A stretch of DNA of 64,000 nt, taken from Sebastes aleutianus (lineage: Eukaryota; Chordata; Actinopteri; Perciformes; Sebastidae). This document shows, piece after piece, positions 1 through 11,793 of the stretch. Each line of letters begins with the position of its first letter. The first letter of the stretch is position 1. The stretch spans positions 5,497,742 through 5,561,741 of the forward strand of contig CAKAKS010000066.1 in the NCBI GenBank assembly GCA_916700875.1. The letters run 5' to 3'. Under the pieces are notes generated by a model that saw only the letters and a program-made list of their open reading frames with translations, was not told where the DNA came from and did not search any database. The translations under genes were made by a program, and so were the position numbers.

Positions 1-744
1 ATACTATGACGATCATGTGATTGCCTCCCATTGGTTGTTGATACCATAAGGTCACATCTGCTTTGTCTGTTCGATTTAAGCCCCGACGAAGACCTACAGT
101 TGGCTTTTTAAATGATTTAGCCGCTACAATAAAGGCTTTTTAATTATTATTTCCTTCCTCGTTGCCACACTGGTCCTTTAACACCGTCTGAAAATCATGT
201 TTTTACACTCACTTTGCTGCAGTGATGTCCAGGTGAACTCCAGGACCCTGTGACATCACCGTTAGGTATGCAGGTATGCAGGTTGGGTAAGGGTCAGAGG
301 TGAAACAGGCTAGAACATTTCAACCAGAGAGGGCAGTAAAACACTGCTTATCAGCCGGGTGTTCAGTAACTCTTTATTAGTAAGACTCATAAGAGGATAA
401 GACTCCTACTTACATTACGGAGCCTTTAATCAGATGAAGTGAAAGTCTAATAGGTTTTGTCTCATTTTACAGTTGAAACTATAATGTCACTTAACTTATG
501 TGTCAGAGGGTGACTAGTGTGTGTGCTGGCAAAATGCGTACAATGAGGCGGAACCCATAACCTTTGAGCACCTGACTGTGTGAGTGTGTGTACATGTGTG
601 TGTGCGTTTGGGTGTGGATGTGCATGCCTATGTCTTGACCCTCACTTGTGAAGCAGTTTTAAGGGGATCACTCATTATCAGGAAACGTCCACCGGTGGGT
701 AACAGGAAAAGGAGTCTCTGTGTGAGTGTGTGTGTGTGTGTTTC

Positions 745-789
<45 letters not shown>

Positions 790-1168
790 CTCCATTCTAG
801 TTATGTGTGATCCGTACCATGTGCGTCCTCTCTCAACTGTATTTATACAGCGTGTAATATACAATGTCTTGTTGATGTAAGCGTTCGAGCACTATGTTAG
901 CGTCAGAGCGTGAGTGTCCGATCGTTGACGTAAACCTCCGCCTGTGTGTGAACCGTCGCCATGGTGACTAAGAGGTTAGTGGTTTAGGGTCACTGGTGAC
1001 ATCACGATACCGGACACCATGACCATTTCCTCCATACAGTACTACAGGAAACTAATCACGCTGCCAGCTCACTCAGTCACACAATTAATCCATCACTCTC
1101 ACATCGACGTGATTTAAAGTGGTGTAATGTGTAATGTGAAGCCGCGGATCGAGCAGAGGTATACTCAC
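1..1168. other. ikbkb intron sequence, no gene seen
   Basis: Noncoding. Two TG-rich microsatellites lie inside it. The ikbkb HRD-motif exon was sought on the minus strand and not found, so it must lie further left. The motif ACACTGGTCCTTTAA near 168-182 resembles the end of a MITE family seen elsewhere in the window. Confidence 0.6.
574..785. repeat. (TG)n microsatellite, two blocks
   Basis: Interrupted TG runs lie at about 574-612 and 718-785. Open frames across them, rich in Cys-Val or His-Thr, are artefacts of the dinucleotide repeat. Confidence 0.9.
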
Positions 1169-1238
1169 AAATATCACATAACAGAATCAAAACGGAGCCC
1201 TCCCTCATCCCACAGCAGTTCTCGTGGAGGTTCAGATG
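1169..1238 (-). CDS. ikbkb: ikbkb coding exon 4
   Basis: It encodes HLNLHENCCGMREGSVLILL then CDI and ends in phase 1 before GTGAGT. It aligns with the IKK-beta stretch YLNQFENCCGLREG. The open frame is only 70 bp, so it was found by homology and splice signals. No further exon with an HRDLKPEN signature was seen at 1-1168. Confidence 0.85.
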
Positions 1239-4200
1239 CTGCAGACAGGACAAACACAGACACTTAATACAACGAATAACGCTAATCTGTCTACTTTATT
1301 AATGTTTTACAACTTTCTGCTCTTCTATAAAACTATTAAAGCTATTTTCCATCCATTAAGTGTTCAGAAGGGATCAGACATATATTTGAGGTCGTAAACA
1401 GACTCAGAATCAAGCAGAAAACAAACCCAAGTATCAACTTTCTCTAATACATGAATAAAACTTTGGTCACAAGGCATTTTTGCACAGTTGATCAGACTTT
1501 TAAGAGCATTTCTGGTAGCGATTTTAAACTAAAAGAAGTTTCACAAATTGGCAAATCAGCACTTGTGTTGTAAATCCTTTGATTTGATTTACTTTAAAAC
1601 ACTACACTTAAAGCGTTCTACTGCTGGAAACTTGTGGCAGAGCTGATAATAAAAGAGTCCACTGCTTAGTTTTAGGCCATCTGGGATGCTTTGAAATTTT
1701 TATGACACTGCGGTTTGTGACGGTTGGCATTTTCCTCGTCTACCGGCGGCCTGGTGCCAACATCGTCTCTCGCCTCAGGGCGCACACTCAGCTCCAGATT
1801 TCTCCCCGCAGAAGAAGCGCAAACAATCGGCTGATTGTTGGTCCGAACAAATCAGACAGTCACGTTTATGTGTGAGTATCTTAACTTCAGTGAAATACAA
1901 AAAAATAAGGGCTGTCGTTAACGCGTTAACTAGCAACACTAATTTCTTTAACGCATTAATGCAACTTGCAATTTTTAGGTTGTAGTGGACTCAGTTTTAA
2001 ACCTAGAGTGAAGATACTGGCATCATATGAAACTAGAAAACCTAAAGAATCCATTGGTACCAACCATGTCATACTAGCTTGTAGCCAAGGGGTCTAAATA
2101 ACGCTCCAAACTTACGCTAAATTTTGGCGAGGAAAAACTGTCATGGCCATTTTTAAAGGGGTCCCTTGACCTCTGACCTCCAGATATGTGAATGAAAATG
2201 GGTTCTATGGGTACCCACGAGTCCCCCCTTTACAGACATACCCACTTTATGATAATCACATGCAGTTTGGGGCAAGTCATAGTCAAGTCAGCACACTGAC
2301 ACACTGACAGCTGTTGTTGCTTGTTGGGCTGCAGTTTGACATGTTATGATTTGAGCATATTTTTATGCTAAATGCAGTACCTGTGAGGGTTTCTGGACAA
2401 TATCTGTCATTGTTTTGTGTTGTTAATTGATTTCCAATAATAAATATATACATACATTTGCATAAAGCAGCATATTTGCCCACTCCCATGTTGATAAGAG
2501 TATTAAATACTTGACAAATCTTCCTTTAAGGTACATTTTGAACAGATAAATGTGATTAATTTGCGATTAATCATGATTGAACTATGGACAATCATGCGAT
2601 TAAATATTTTAATCAACTGACAGCCCTAAAAAAAAATATAAGCAATAGTGACATTTGTGTTTTCAGTTTCGATGTGCCTCTTTCTTCTTGAACTGTGTGA
2701 TTTTTTTGAAGGACGTCATGAAAAAGGATCATCAGCAGATGATTACCGCTCATTGTTAATATATTATGATTCAACACTTTGACCTAAAGGTCTCTGGCCT
2801 CTAATCCAGCATCCTAATCTACATATATGTGCACAGACTCCACAGCTGTTTACCCTTCTCAGATCTCCTCCCTGACAGTACTCCATCGCCAGCAGCGGCA
2901 GGTCGTTGGTTGCCACCATCTTCTGCATTCCCTCAGGAACCTCTCTGGCTGCAACGACGTTAACATGATCCAACCTATGTGAGTAAAAATGAGCAGATAT
3001 CAATCAGCGGGGCGACACAATGTATCGTCACATACTTGTTTCATTACTGAGATATGAACACTTGACTTGTATATAGATGTTTTAGACTTAAATCTTGTTT
3101 TTCTTGGATCTCTCCTCCATCGCTGTGTCCAAGAAACTTATCGAAAACGGCGTACTTTCACAATTACGTGGAAACCTTTTCATCAGTTAAGTCTTCACCC
3201 TCTTTGATCTGCTCTGTTACTGTATCTGTTTCTCATTGTTCTCTGTTTCATAACTCAACAATGTGTTCTGGTTATCACAGGGTCAAGCCCTCTTTGAGAA
3301 AACAAAGGAGAATTATAAAGATAACAAACTCAAACTGATATCAGATGCACCTGGGAAGAAACCATAACATTGTACAACATGCGGTCAGTGTGCTGGAACG
3401 GCTACAACAGCAGGAGGCATATGACACTGGAATAATAAGCTGTTATTAAGCTGGTTTCGTGGCCCTCTGTCAGGGGGTCCGTGAAGTAATTAGCTATAAA
3501 TGATAGAATTGTGTTGTATCATTAAAAAGTCCAATATCTACAGATGGGGACCATTTGCACCAATAAAACAAGCATATTGTGTCCATTGAGTTCATTATTT
3601 TTAAGTTGAAGCTCTTACTGAAAGTCAGCTTTAGACTAGTACGTTTTAATATCTGGATTTATCAGGACTATGTCAGTCTTCAGTTCATTTTCTGAAAGCT
3701 TTTAACATCAATTACTTGAAGTGTAGAGCTATAAATGCTGTCCAGTTGAGTCCAAATGCAATTTGAATAAAATCCCCCTCTGTTTAAAGATATATAATAA
3801 TAATATATATAAGTGTATTAACATACAATAACATCACAAATTTCCCCGCTGTGGGACTAATAAAGGATTACCTCAACTTATTTTCTCTTAACATGATTCA
3901 AATTTAAACAGGTCTGAAGTGTTTAGGGTGAAATGTTTTAGAATACAAATAGTTTAGCATCTAAGAGTATAAATGTTAGTAAGCATTATGCTTAATCGGT
4001 GCTATAATTAAGAGGGGGTCCTTGGAAAATGTTTCTCCCCTGTAAAGGGTTCCTGGCCACAAAGAGTCTGAGAACCGCTGCTTTACGCCTACACATACAC
4101 TACAAATATGATCTGATGTGGAAAATATTTCTCTCAAAACACATTTTGGGACGCATGGATGGAAAAAAGAGTTAGAGAGAGTGGGAGGAAATTGTGAAGG

Positions 4201-7200
4201 TGAACCTCAACAAGATGGTGGGATAAATACATTTTTTTTTTTTGACCAAAACATTCTGCAGCTGAAATCCAACCTCTATAAACCCACATTATAATCTCAA
4301 AAACATTGTGAAAGTGATGTGTTTTTATACAAGCATGCGTACATCTGTGTTAAGTAGCTGTAATAATATAATAATAGGTTGCCATGTATGTGTCCCCTGC
4401 CCTGTGGTTTTTCCACCGGTTGAGCGTGGGTGCCCCGGAGGGTTGCGGTCGTGACCATGTCTGTCTGAAAACAACACACTTGTTAAACTTGGACTGGGAG
4501 AGGAACGGTTTTATACTCGTGTTTGCACCAGCACAAAACACACATCAAAACCAGCATGAACTGCCAGTCAACGTCAGTGACCCGACACCCAAATTGCTAA
4601 TAGACAACGCAGACGAGTGGAAATGAAACACACCAAAGCAAAGCAAAATGAGGAGGCGGCAAATTATCCTGCCAGAAATAACCACCAACAGACCAAAATA
4701 ACCCAAAACCTCCACGCTGTTCTAATTGTCTTGTGTGATTTTTACTATTTCGGGATACTAATTTGTTTTTTGTCTTTTAAGAAAACATCAGATGGGTACG
4801 TAAAAGTCAAATGTCAAACTCATAAGCACGCCGCTTGTCATGGAATGAACCACGGTGAGTCACAACACGTCAAACCAAAACCGGTCTCCCGTTGCCAGAA
4901 AGAGCTTTAAAGTAACACATGAAGGAGTTTCGACGGGAAAAAGAATCAGGGGGAAATCACCAATTTCTCCAGCTGCGTTAAGTGTGTCAGACACAAAAGA
5001 TGCATCACTGCAGGAAAAAAATACCCCTGGATCGTTTGTTATCAGAGAGAAAAGTTTATTCAGGTGCTGCGGTCGAACAAAAAACAAACAGAGACGTTAG
5101 GAAATCTGGTCTTTTTCACTCCCTGAATGTTACAGAACGAATCTCCGCTGATTGATTGAAGATAAACGTATTGTACCTTTTGTACTTTTAACTAAATCTT
5201 AAATAAATATGTGACCTCTAGCATGACCTTAAGGCTGGTCTTGCTTTATTAGCTAATCCTGAGGGCACGGCCTCTGTTAAAATCTAGTTTATAGCTTTAT
5301 TATTGTAGTAAATGTTGAGCTAATATGGTACACAGTCCCACGTAAATGTCTGTTTATAGCACAGGGACACTGGTGGGAGTCCAGAGGCCTGTACTACGAA
5401 GCGAGTTCAACATACTCAGAGTATCTTCTCCTTATCTGGCTTAACTGACCCTAACAACCGCGATCACGCTAAGCGGTCCTATGACGCTGGTTATCAACTC
5501 GGTAAGTCAAACCAGGGTTTCTCAATCTGGTTATGAGCTTGTTCACACGAAAGGGGCGGTGTTTGCAGCATGTAACCAATCACAAACATGGACAAGTCTA
5601 CTGTCAGGAGAGCCAAGAGCAAACTATAATATTAGACAAATATGAAGAAGTTAAACACATAATCCAGACTAAAATTAACACAGTTGAAGCTGCCAAATGC
5701 AGGAAGAACAGCTGTGTGTGAATGCGTAAATTAACAGACTTATTCATTTAACCGAATACTCAAAGGTCAGATATATTCATCTAGATGGTGCAGTGATGTA
5801 TAAATAGCTTTCAAAATAAATTGGATGATTAAATTACACTTCACTATGCGCTTTAGTAAGTATGTGGCGTGTGTGTCTTTCAGCTGCGTCCCCGTCTCCG
5901 GCGGTGTGAAACAGACTAGATAGCAAGTAAAAAAATAAATATAAAAACATAATTCAAAGCGGTAAGCACCCACAGCATACAGCCATCTGTCCTTCCTGCA
6001 TCTGTCAGGTTAAACTGTGTTGTTTTTAGTCTGGATTATGACTGTAACTTCTTCATATTTGTGTAATATTAACATACGATCTGCGCACCGAGCTCTGATT
6101 GGTCAGTAAGCGGTTCTTTTATACGAGTTGATCTCTTATCTGGAACATAACCTGCTCCGGAGCAGGTTAGCTGTTCAGCATAAGTTACCATGGCGATCTA
6201 CCCCGGTAAGAAGTGAACCACTGTCGTAGGACTGAAAACCCTGAAGGGTTAACCCTGAAGTTACCTCGCTAACCGCAAATCCTGCTTCGTAGTACAGCCC
6301 TCTGGTGTCCTGCTGGTTAAGACACAAACAGGGAACCCCTCTCTCTTCCATGTTTCCTGTCTTCATCTTCACTGTGATCTAATAAAGGCAAACTGCCAAG
6401 AAAAGAAAACTGGCTGGCATCTGGGAATAATATAGAGCTTTTCATTGTCATTCTGTTGCTAGGGCAACAGCTTTGGTCCAAGCTGACTTCCTGTCAGCTA
6501 ATGCATTAACAACCACTGCAACAGGAAATACAAAGGAGCCCATTTAGACCGTTTATGTTGTCAAGTTTGAAACGGTCTATAATGAAGCTGCCATGTTCCA
6601 GCTGTGTGTCCTGTACATCACTGGTGTGGGGTCAAAAGGGACTCATTTGTTTCGCTCTGGGGCCCTTTAGTTACTAAAGTTTAGTATGTTGATGGATGCG
6701 AGTGTGAAACTGACCTCTTCATGATCTGGATCTCCAGACACCACCTCTCTTTGTTTCTCTCGCTCAGCTCCTGACGGCACTGCTTTACAGCGACCTGCTC
6801 CTCTGTGTCCTGAAAACACACACACATGTTGTTTGAGATATTATCTACAGGTATTTCATGACTAGTATGACATGGTTGGTACTGATGGATTCTTTAGGTT
6901 TTGTAGTTTCATTTGATATCTGTACCTTCACTCTAGCTTTAAGACTGAGTCCGCTACAGCCTCTGAAACACAGTAAAGTCTCATTTGTGGCCTCAAATTG
7001 AGACATTTGTTCTTCATTAGAACATTTACAATGTGCTTAACAGATGCTTCACAGCAGAGGAAATGTTTAAATAACATTTTTAACAGCTTAAATACGATGT
7101 AAATTATATACTTTTTGGCTTTTCAGGAGGCCCCTTATGGTAATGTATTTCTTAATAATAATGCAGTTATGACTGTGACACCAAACACATACTGAACATG

Positions 7201-9001
7201 TAACCATTTGCCAAAAATGATGAGCAACACAAGTACATCTCACTGCCCATTTCTCATGGCATCATCGAGGAAAAGGCACCCATCCTGCTTCCCAAATTGA
7301 GCTAATAATAGCCCACAGTATTGTCATTAATACAGGAAGACGGGAAATTTCCCATACAGGAAGTTTAGTCACCAGCAGTAGTGCCCTCTTCAATCATTTC
7401 CGCCTTCCCTTATCTGCCTGGCACCGATGATCAGCATCGCTTGACTGTGATCTAACTCTTAAACAAGACATCATTTACTCTTGAACGATCGGTCTGTAAC
7501 TCTGTACTATTACTCTGTAACGGTCGGGAATGCAGCTACCAAGAGAGCAGTCAACACACGTTGCCTGTTTATGTAAAAATATTTTACATTTGAATCCGCA
7601 AGAGAAAATGTTTCCCAGGGCTCATATTCTCAAGTGCTTTCCTAAAGTTTCTGACTCTCCATCACTTGTATATCTACATTCACATGATGATGCTGCCTGG
7701 CTCAGAACCAGCTCTAAGTTTTCGCTGGAAAGTGAGTGTGAGTAATAATAAAACAACTGAAGTACAGTTTTAAAGAGAGGAAGAGGAAGGTCCACTAAGC
7801 GGGCGTGTTCATATTCCCATCGTGTCCTGATGCAACTCTACAATGCTCTCATCCTGTGACTCGGAGTGACCTCATTACAATAGACAGCTTCCTGGACTGA
7901 TGTCATACTATTTACAAAAACTGTTCAGGTGAAAATCCATTTAAACACATCGGTTTTTAGTAGTGAACTGTTTTGTCATTCTGAATCATGTAGGACTGTT
8001 TTTTGTTTTTTTTTTAAAGTTATTTTTTGGGGGCATTTTTAAGCATTTTTATTGATAGGACAGTGGATAGAGTGTTGAAAGGGGGAGAGAGAGAATTGAC
8101 ATGCGGAAAGGACCACAGGCCGGATTCGAACCCGGGTCCACCGCTGCTAGGACAACGCCTTGGCCATACATGTGCGCTCGCTCTACCGACTGAGCTAACC
8201 AGCCGCACATGTAGGACTGTTTTTAATTATGATGTGAACAAACAACAGATTTGAGTTCACACAAGGATTTGCACACATTTCTTTGCATCAATTCCAATTT
8301 CTTAAGGCAGAGGAGGATGTGAGGCGTGATATTGTAGTATTGTTGCATTAAAATTTGTGTTAATTTCTGAGTCATAACTCAGTAAAATCTTAACGTGATG
8401 ACATGATACACTTTTAGATTCAGTGTGACTTACACTTTCTGACGATATTATTATATCCTCCATTGCGAATAAACTTCCACAAATCCACTTTGAATTCACA
8501 GAAAAAAAAGACAACCCTTAAAACTTCAGAACTTGCCTGAGAATCATCACGTTTTTAAGTTTTCTTCAGTATCAAATTAATCCAGTGATAGCTGTCTGTA
8601 CATCCACTGGTATACTGCAAACTGGAACTGCTAATAGTTAATTCGGCATACTTTTAATGGTGTAAATGTAAACAAATATAGGCTAAAAAAATTAGTTTAC
8701 TGGACAGAAGCTTGCTTTGACATTTAGATTTAATCAGGGCTATGATAATTTATTTTTACAGCTCTCATTTTAATGATATGTTAGTTACACTGATGGTGAT
8801 GATGTTGACGTCTGCTGGGAAACGTCAGCCGGACAACTTTAGTTGTCTTCCATCTGTGTACTTCAATGTAATATGTAATATGTGTGGGCCCTGTACCTTG
8901 TTTTGCCATCGATTGACGTTCCCGAAGCCTCCGGTGCCGAGCCGCTCCTTCAGCTCCCAGGGCCCACAGCTCTGCTGCTGCTGCAGGGGGACTCGATTCA
9001 T
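1169..9001 (-). CDS. ikbkb: Inhibitor of NF-kB kinase subunit beta (IKK-beta), 5' part, four coding exons; continues beyond the left edge
   Basis: Serine/threonine kinase of the cytoplasmic IKK complex; it phosphorylates IkB and so releases NF-kB. Coding exons in transcript order are 9001-8897, 6809-6715, 2974-2854 and 1238-1169 (105, 95, 121 and 70 bp). Phases join without a break and every junction is GT-AG. The product starts MNRVPLQQQQSCGPWELKER, then shows the glycine loop GTGGFGNV, the catalytic-lysine strand VAVKQC, an EIQIMKR helix, and the hinge LPLLAMEYCQGGDLRR, followed by NCCGMREG. This order and wording match vertebrate IKK-beta closely; CHUK (IKK-alpha) is the main alternative but is a poorer fit. 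The HRD/DFG part of the kinase domain, the ubiquitin-like domain and the helical domain are off-window. Introns hold a SINE and several MITEs. plat lies next door in divergent orientation, as in mammals. Confidence 0.93.
1908..2627. mobile_element. hAT-like MITE, family A, copy 1
   Basis: It starts AGGGCTGTCG and ends CTGACAGCCCT, so the ends are inverted repeats. The interior is shared with the copy at 17235-17871 in the opposite orientation, for example CATAAAGCAGCATATTTGCC here versus its reverse complement there. It lies in an ikbkb intron and has no transposase. Confidence 0.8.
2854..2974 (-). CDS. ikbkb: ikbkb coding exon 3 (hinge region)
   Basis: It encodes LDHVNVVAAREVPEGMQKMV followed by ATNDLPLLAMEYCQGGDLRR. 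The exon is flanked by CATAG and GTAAAC and ends in phase 0. This is the most diagnostic IKK-beta segment in the window. Confidence 0.95.
3465..4083. mobile_element. Nonautonomous repeat, family D, copy 1
   Basis: It begins near AGGGGGTCCGTGAAGTAATT and ends near CTGAGAACCGCTGC. The stretch CAATAAAACAAGCATATTG and the surrounding 120 bp recur at about 26085-26215. The ends look like a fish MITE; the superfamily was not assigned. Confidence 0.6.
5381..6305. mobile_element. MITE family B with 22-bp terminal inverted repeats
   Basis: The left end CCAGAGGCCTGTACTACGAA matches the reverse complement of the right end (6284-6305) at 21 of 22 positions. The interior has no transposase. It lies in the ikbkb intron between coding exons 2 and 3. 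Confidence 0.75.
6715..6809 (-). CDS. ikbkb: ikbkb coding exon 2 (catalytic-lysine strand)
   Basis: It encodes DTEEQVAVKQCRQELSERNK and on to EIQIMKR. The acceptor TTTTCAG is at 6810-6811 and the donor GTCAG follows 6715. It ends in phase 2, with AG completed by the G that opens the next exon. The K of AVK is the ATP-binding lysine. Confidence 0.92.
7987..8224 (-). mobile_element. tRNA-derived SINE with a 17-bp target-site duplication
   Basis: On the minus strand the element starts with a tRNA-like head: box A GGTTAGCTCAGTCGGTAGAG and box B GGGTTCGAATCC, about 8206 down to 8115. A SINE body and an A-rich tail end near 8005. The sequence CATGTAGGACTGTTTTT is present at both 7987-8003 and 8208-8224 with no mismatch, which marks target-primed insertion. 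It sits in the ikbkb intron between coding exons 1 and 2. It is not a functional tRNA gene, because the part between the boxes does not fold as a cloverleaf that I can support and a retrotransposon tail follows. Confidence 0.88.
8897..9001 (-). CDS. ikbkb: ikbkb first coding exon (start codon, glycine-rich loop)
   Basis: ATG is at 9001-8999. A likely acceptor (TGTAG) sits 17 bp upstream, so the exon probably runs 9018-8897 with 5' UTR at 9018-9002. It ends in WQNK in phase 0 before GTACAG. It encodes 35 residues including GTGGFGNV. An overlapping plus-strand open frame is a shadow. Confidence 0.9.
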
Positions 9002-9169
9002 GGCCTCCTCCGCTGGTCCTACACCCGATATAACAAATAACAAGAATAAACTCAAGTCTACAGTTGTACTCGTGGCCCTCGGGCCCTGGGAAACTCACTC
9101 CAGAAAACAAAATATTGGATTAATAGAAAATTGAAAAAACAATTCTAAAAATCTATATACATATCTATA

Positions 9170-9325
9170 TCTATGTATTATTAGTTACAGTAGTATCCTA
9201 CAGGCTGTACTACCATGCAGGCCTGTTCAGTACTGCAGTAGACTACAGTATATATCTAGTGATGTACTGTAGTAACAGTAGTATCCTACAGGCTGTAGTA
9301 CCAGGCCTGTTCAGCACTGCAGTAG

Positions 9326-9373
<48 letters not shown>

Positions 9374-9980
9374 GTACTGATGTACTGATGTTACAGTAGT
9401 ATCCTACAGGCTGTATTACCTGGCCTGTTCAGTACTGCAGTAGACTACAGTATACATGTTTAGTACTGCAGTAGACTACAGTATATACTCAGTACTGCAG
9501 TAGACTACAGTATACATGTTCATTACTGCAGTAGACTACAGTATACATGTTTAGTACTGCAGTAGACTACAGTATACATGTTCATTACTGCAGTAGACTA
9601 CAGTATACATGTTCATTACTGCAGTAGACTACAGTATACATGTTCATTACTGCAGTAGACTACAGTATACATGTTTAGTACTGCAGTAGACTACAGTATA
9701 CATGTTTAGTACTGCAGTAGACTACAGTATATACTCAGTACTGCAGTAGACTACAGTATACATGTTCATTACTGCAGTAGACTACAGTATACATGTTCAT
9801 TACTGCAGTAGACTACAGTATACATGTTCATTACTGCAGTAGACTACAGTATACATGTTTAGTACTGCAGTAGACTACAGTATACATGTTTAGTACTGCA
9901 GTAGACTGCAGTGTATATCTAGTGATATACTGTAGTTACAGTAGTATCCTAGTACCAGGCCTGTTCAGTACTGCAGTACT
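9170..9980. repeat. 31-bp minisatellite in ikbkb intron 1
   Basis: About 16 tandem copies of a 31-bp unit containing ACTGCAGTAGACTACAGTAT run from about 9425 to 9915. They are preceded by two or three longer related units (9225-9425) with a (TA)n tract. The unit core is nearly self-complementary. Linker variants (ATGTTT, ATGTTC and a shorter ATACTC form) recur in a six-unit order. Confidence 0.9.
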
Positions 9981-10198
9981 ACCTACATGCATCCTTCAGG
10001 TTGCTTCTGTTGTTGACGTTATGCTCAACTTCTCTGCTCAATAACATAATTAACTTTATGCACTGAAACACAAGAAAACCACTTTCCTTCCTCTGTTGTT
10101 TGAAGTTGTTACAATGCACTGAAACGTTACATGTTCTCGGGTTTTGTTTTCATGCAGAAAAGCGCTTCAACTGAAGTATCATTTCATCTCAATCCTAC

Positions 10199-10430
10199 CT
10201 CAGACTTCGTAGGGAGCTTCCACACCTGCTTTTCTTTGAACACTGAGTGTATCCGGATCTTTAACCGAGTTAAACTTTAAACACTTTAGTAGTATTTTCG
10301 GCGACACAACAAATCTCACAAACTTTCTACTTCCTGATCCTCATATTTCCTGTAAACCTGAAGGTGTCCGCCCACAGGGAGGCAGACCAGAGTCCTGCAG
10401 CTGGTTGATAGTCTCCTCTCCTCGTGTTTA
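10199..10430 (-). promoter_or_regulatory. ikbkb: Candidate ikbkb noncoding exon 1 and promoter
   Basis: The first coding exon of ikbkb has a splice acceptor just upstream of its ATG, so a 5' noncoding exon is needed. A plausible donor, CTGAG|GTAGGA on the minus strand, ends an exon at 10199. Upstream sequence on that strand carries a GGGCGG box near 10369. No TATA box was seen. Position is inference only. Confidence 0.3.
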
Positions 10431-10570
10431 AGCACATTACTCTCACATGATGCTGATCATCAATGATCAATCTGTTTCAAGAACACTTTATATGAAAACT
10501 TCCTCCTGGTCAAATATATGTTGTGCTTATAGTGAGAGGGATTCATTTCAAGTCTGCAGTTCAATTTAGA

Positions 10571-10877
10571 CCCACACAACTCAACTTGAATTGTCCCACA
10601 TGGAGTAATTTGAAATAGCCATGCAATTATACAACATTTAAATTTAAGAAATACTACTCAAAATGTCTTAAAAAATAAAATAAAATTAAATATTATATAT
10701 AAATACTATATTACATTATATACTAATACTATATATATATATAATTATATATAATATATATATTTATATATTATATATATATAAATATATATATTTACAT
10801 TTTGAACACTTAAAATGTCTTGAAAAATAAAATAAATAAAATATTATATATAAATACTATATTACATTATATACCAA

Positions 10878-10926
<49 letters not shown>

Positions 10927-11007
10927 ACATTTTTAACACTCAAATGTCTTAAAAAATAAAATAAAATAAAATATTATATATAAATACTATATTACATTAT
11001 ATACTAA

Positions 11008-11042
<35 letters not shown>

Positions 11043-11476
11043 TTACATTTTTCAAAACTCAAAATGTCTAAAAAAATAAAATAAAATATTATATATGAAT
11101 ACTATATTACATTATATACTATATATAGTATTTCTATACTAGAAATACTATATATATATATTTTTTGAACATTATTTTATTAGTATATATATATATATAC
11201 ATATGTATGTGGATATACATATATACTGTATATATACTACTCAAAATTTCTTATAAAAATAATAATAATGAAATATATAAAAATGAATGAAAAATGCTGG
11301 ATTCTGATAAATTTCTCATAATCACACAGTATAAAGAACACATTTCTAAATCAATGTGCCAATAATACACTTCAGTTAAGGGCAACACACAGAACTCAAC
11401 TTGAATTGTCTCACATGGAACAATTTGAAATAGCCTTGCCATTATACAAGGTTTAAATTTAAGAAATACTACTACT
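10571..11476. repeat. AT-rich tandem array flanked by about 90-bp direct repeats
   Basis: Four diverged units, each with ATATTATATATAAATACTAT followed by a (TA)n tract, lie near 10690, 10840, 10972 and 11088, so spacing shrinks from about 150 to 116 bp. A 90-bp segment around CAACTTGAATTGTC, TTTGAAATAGCC and TTTAAATTTAAGAAATACTA occurs both at 10571-10660 and at 11388-11476. Confidence 0.8.
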
Positions 11477-11793
11477 CATGTACGTGGGAAGTGATTTGTG
11501 AAGCACGAGAGAGAGAGAGCGACAACGACGATGGGAGCGAGAAACGTTATCGACCCCGACCCAAGCAGGAAAAATGAACAGAGTTTGGTTTGTCCGTTCT
11601 GGGCTACTGTAGAAACATGTCGGTGCACGAGTGAACCTGCTCCCTATGTAGATATAAACGGCTCATTCTAAGGTAACGAAAACACAACGATTCTTACATT
11701 CAGGTGATGATACACCAAAGAAAACATACTTATTAATATTATATTATATTTCTGACAATAGATCCCCCTAAATGTTACACACTGGTCCTTTAA
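11477..11793. mobile_element. MITE-like repeat ending in ACACTGGTCCTTTAA
   Basis: It carries GGGAGCGAGAAACGTTATCG, shared with the family-C element at 15290 and 37739, and ends with the CCTTTAA-type terminus found on several MITEs here. The left end was not resolved. Confidence 0.45.

Noticed and set aside
1690..1860. A possible ikbkb exon in a GC-richer stretch
   Set aside because: No frame continues the kinase sequence; the needed exon is already found at 1169-1238.
8115..8206. A tRNA gene on the minus strand
   Set aside because: Boxes A and B are present, but a SINE body, A-rich tail and target-site duplication show it is a retroposed SINE.
8742..9134. 130-codon plus-strand open frame
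   Set aside because: It is antisense to the first ikbkb coding exon, which has clear kinase homology and splice sites.
9425..9915. A CRISPR-like array
   Set aside because: Units are contiguous 31-mers without unique spacers, in a vertebrate intron; it is a minisatellite.
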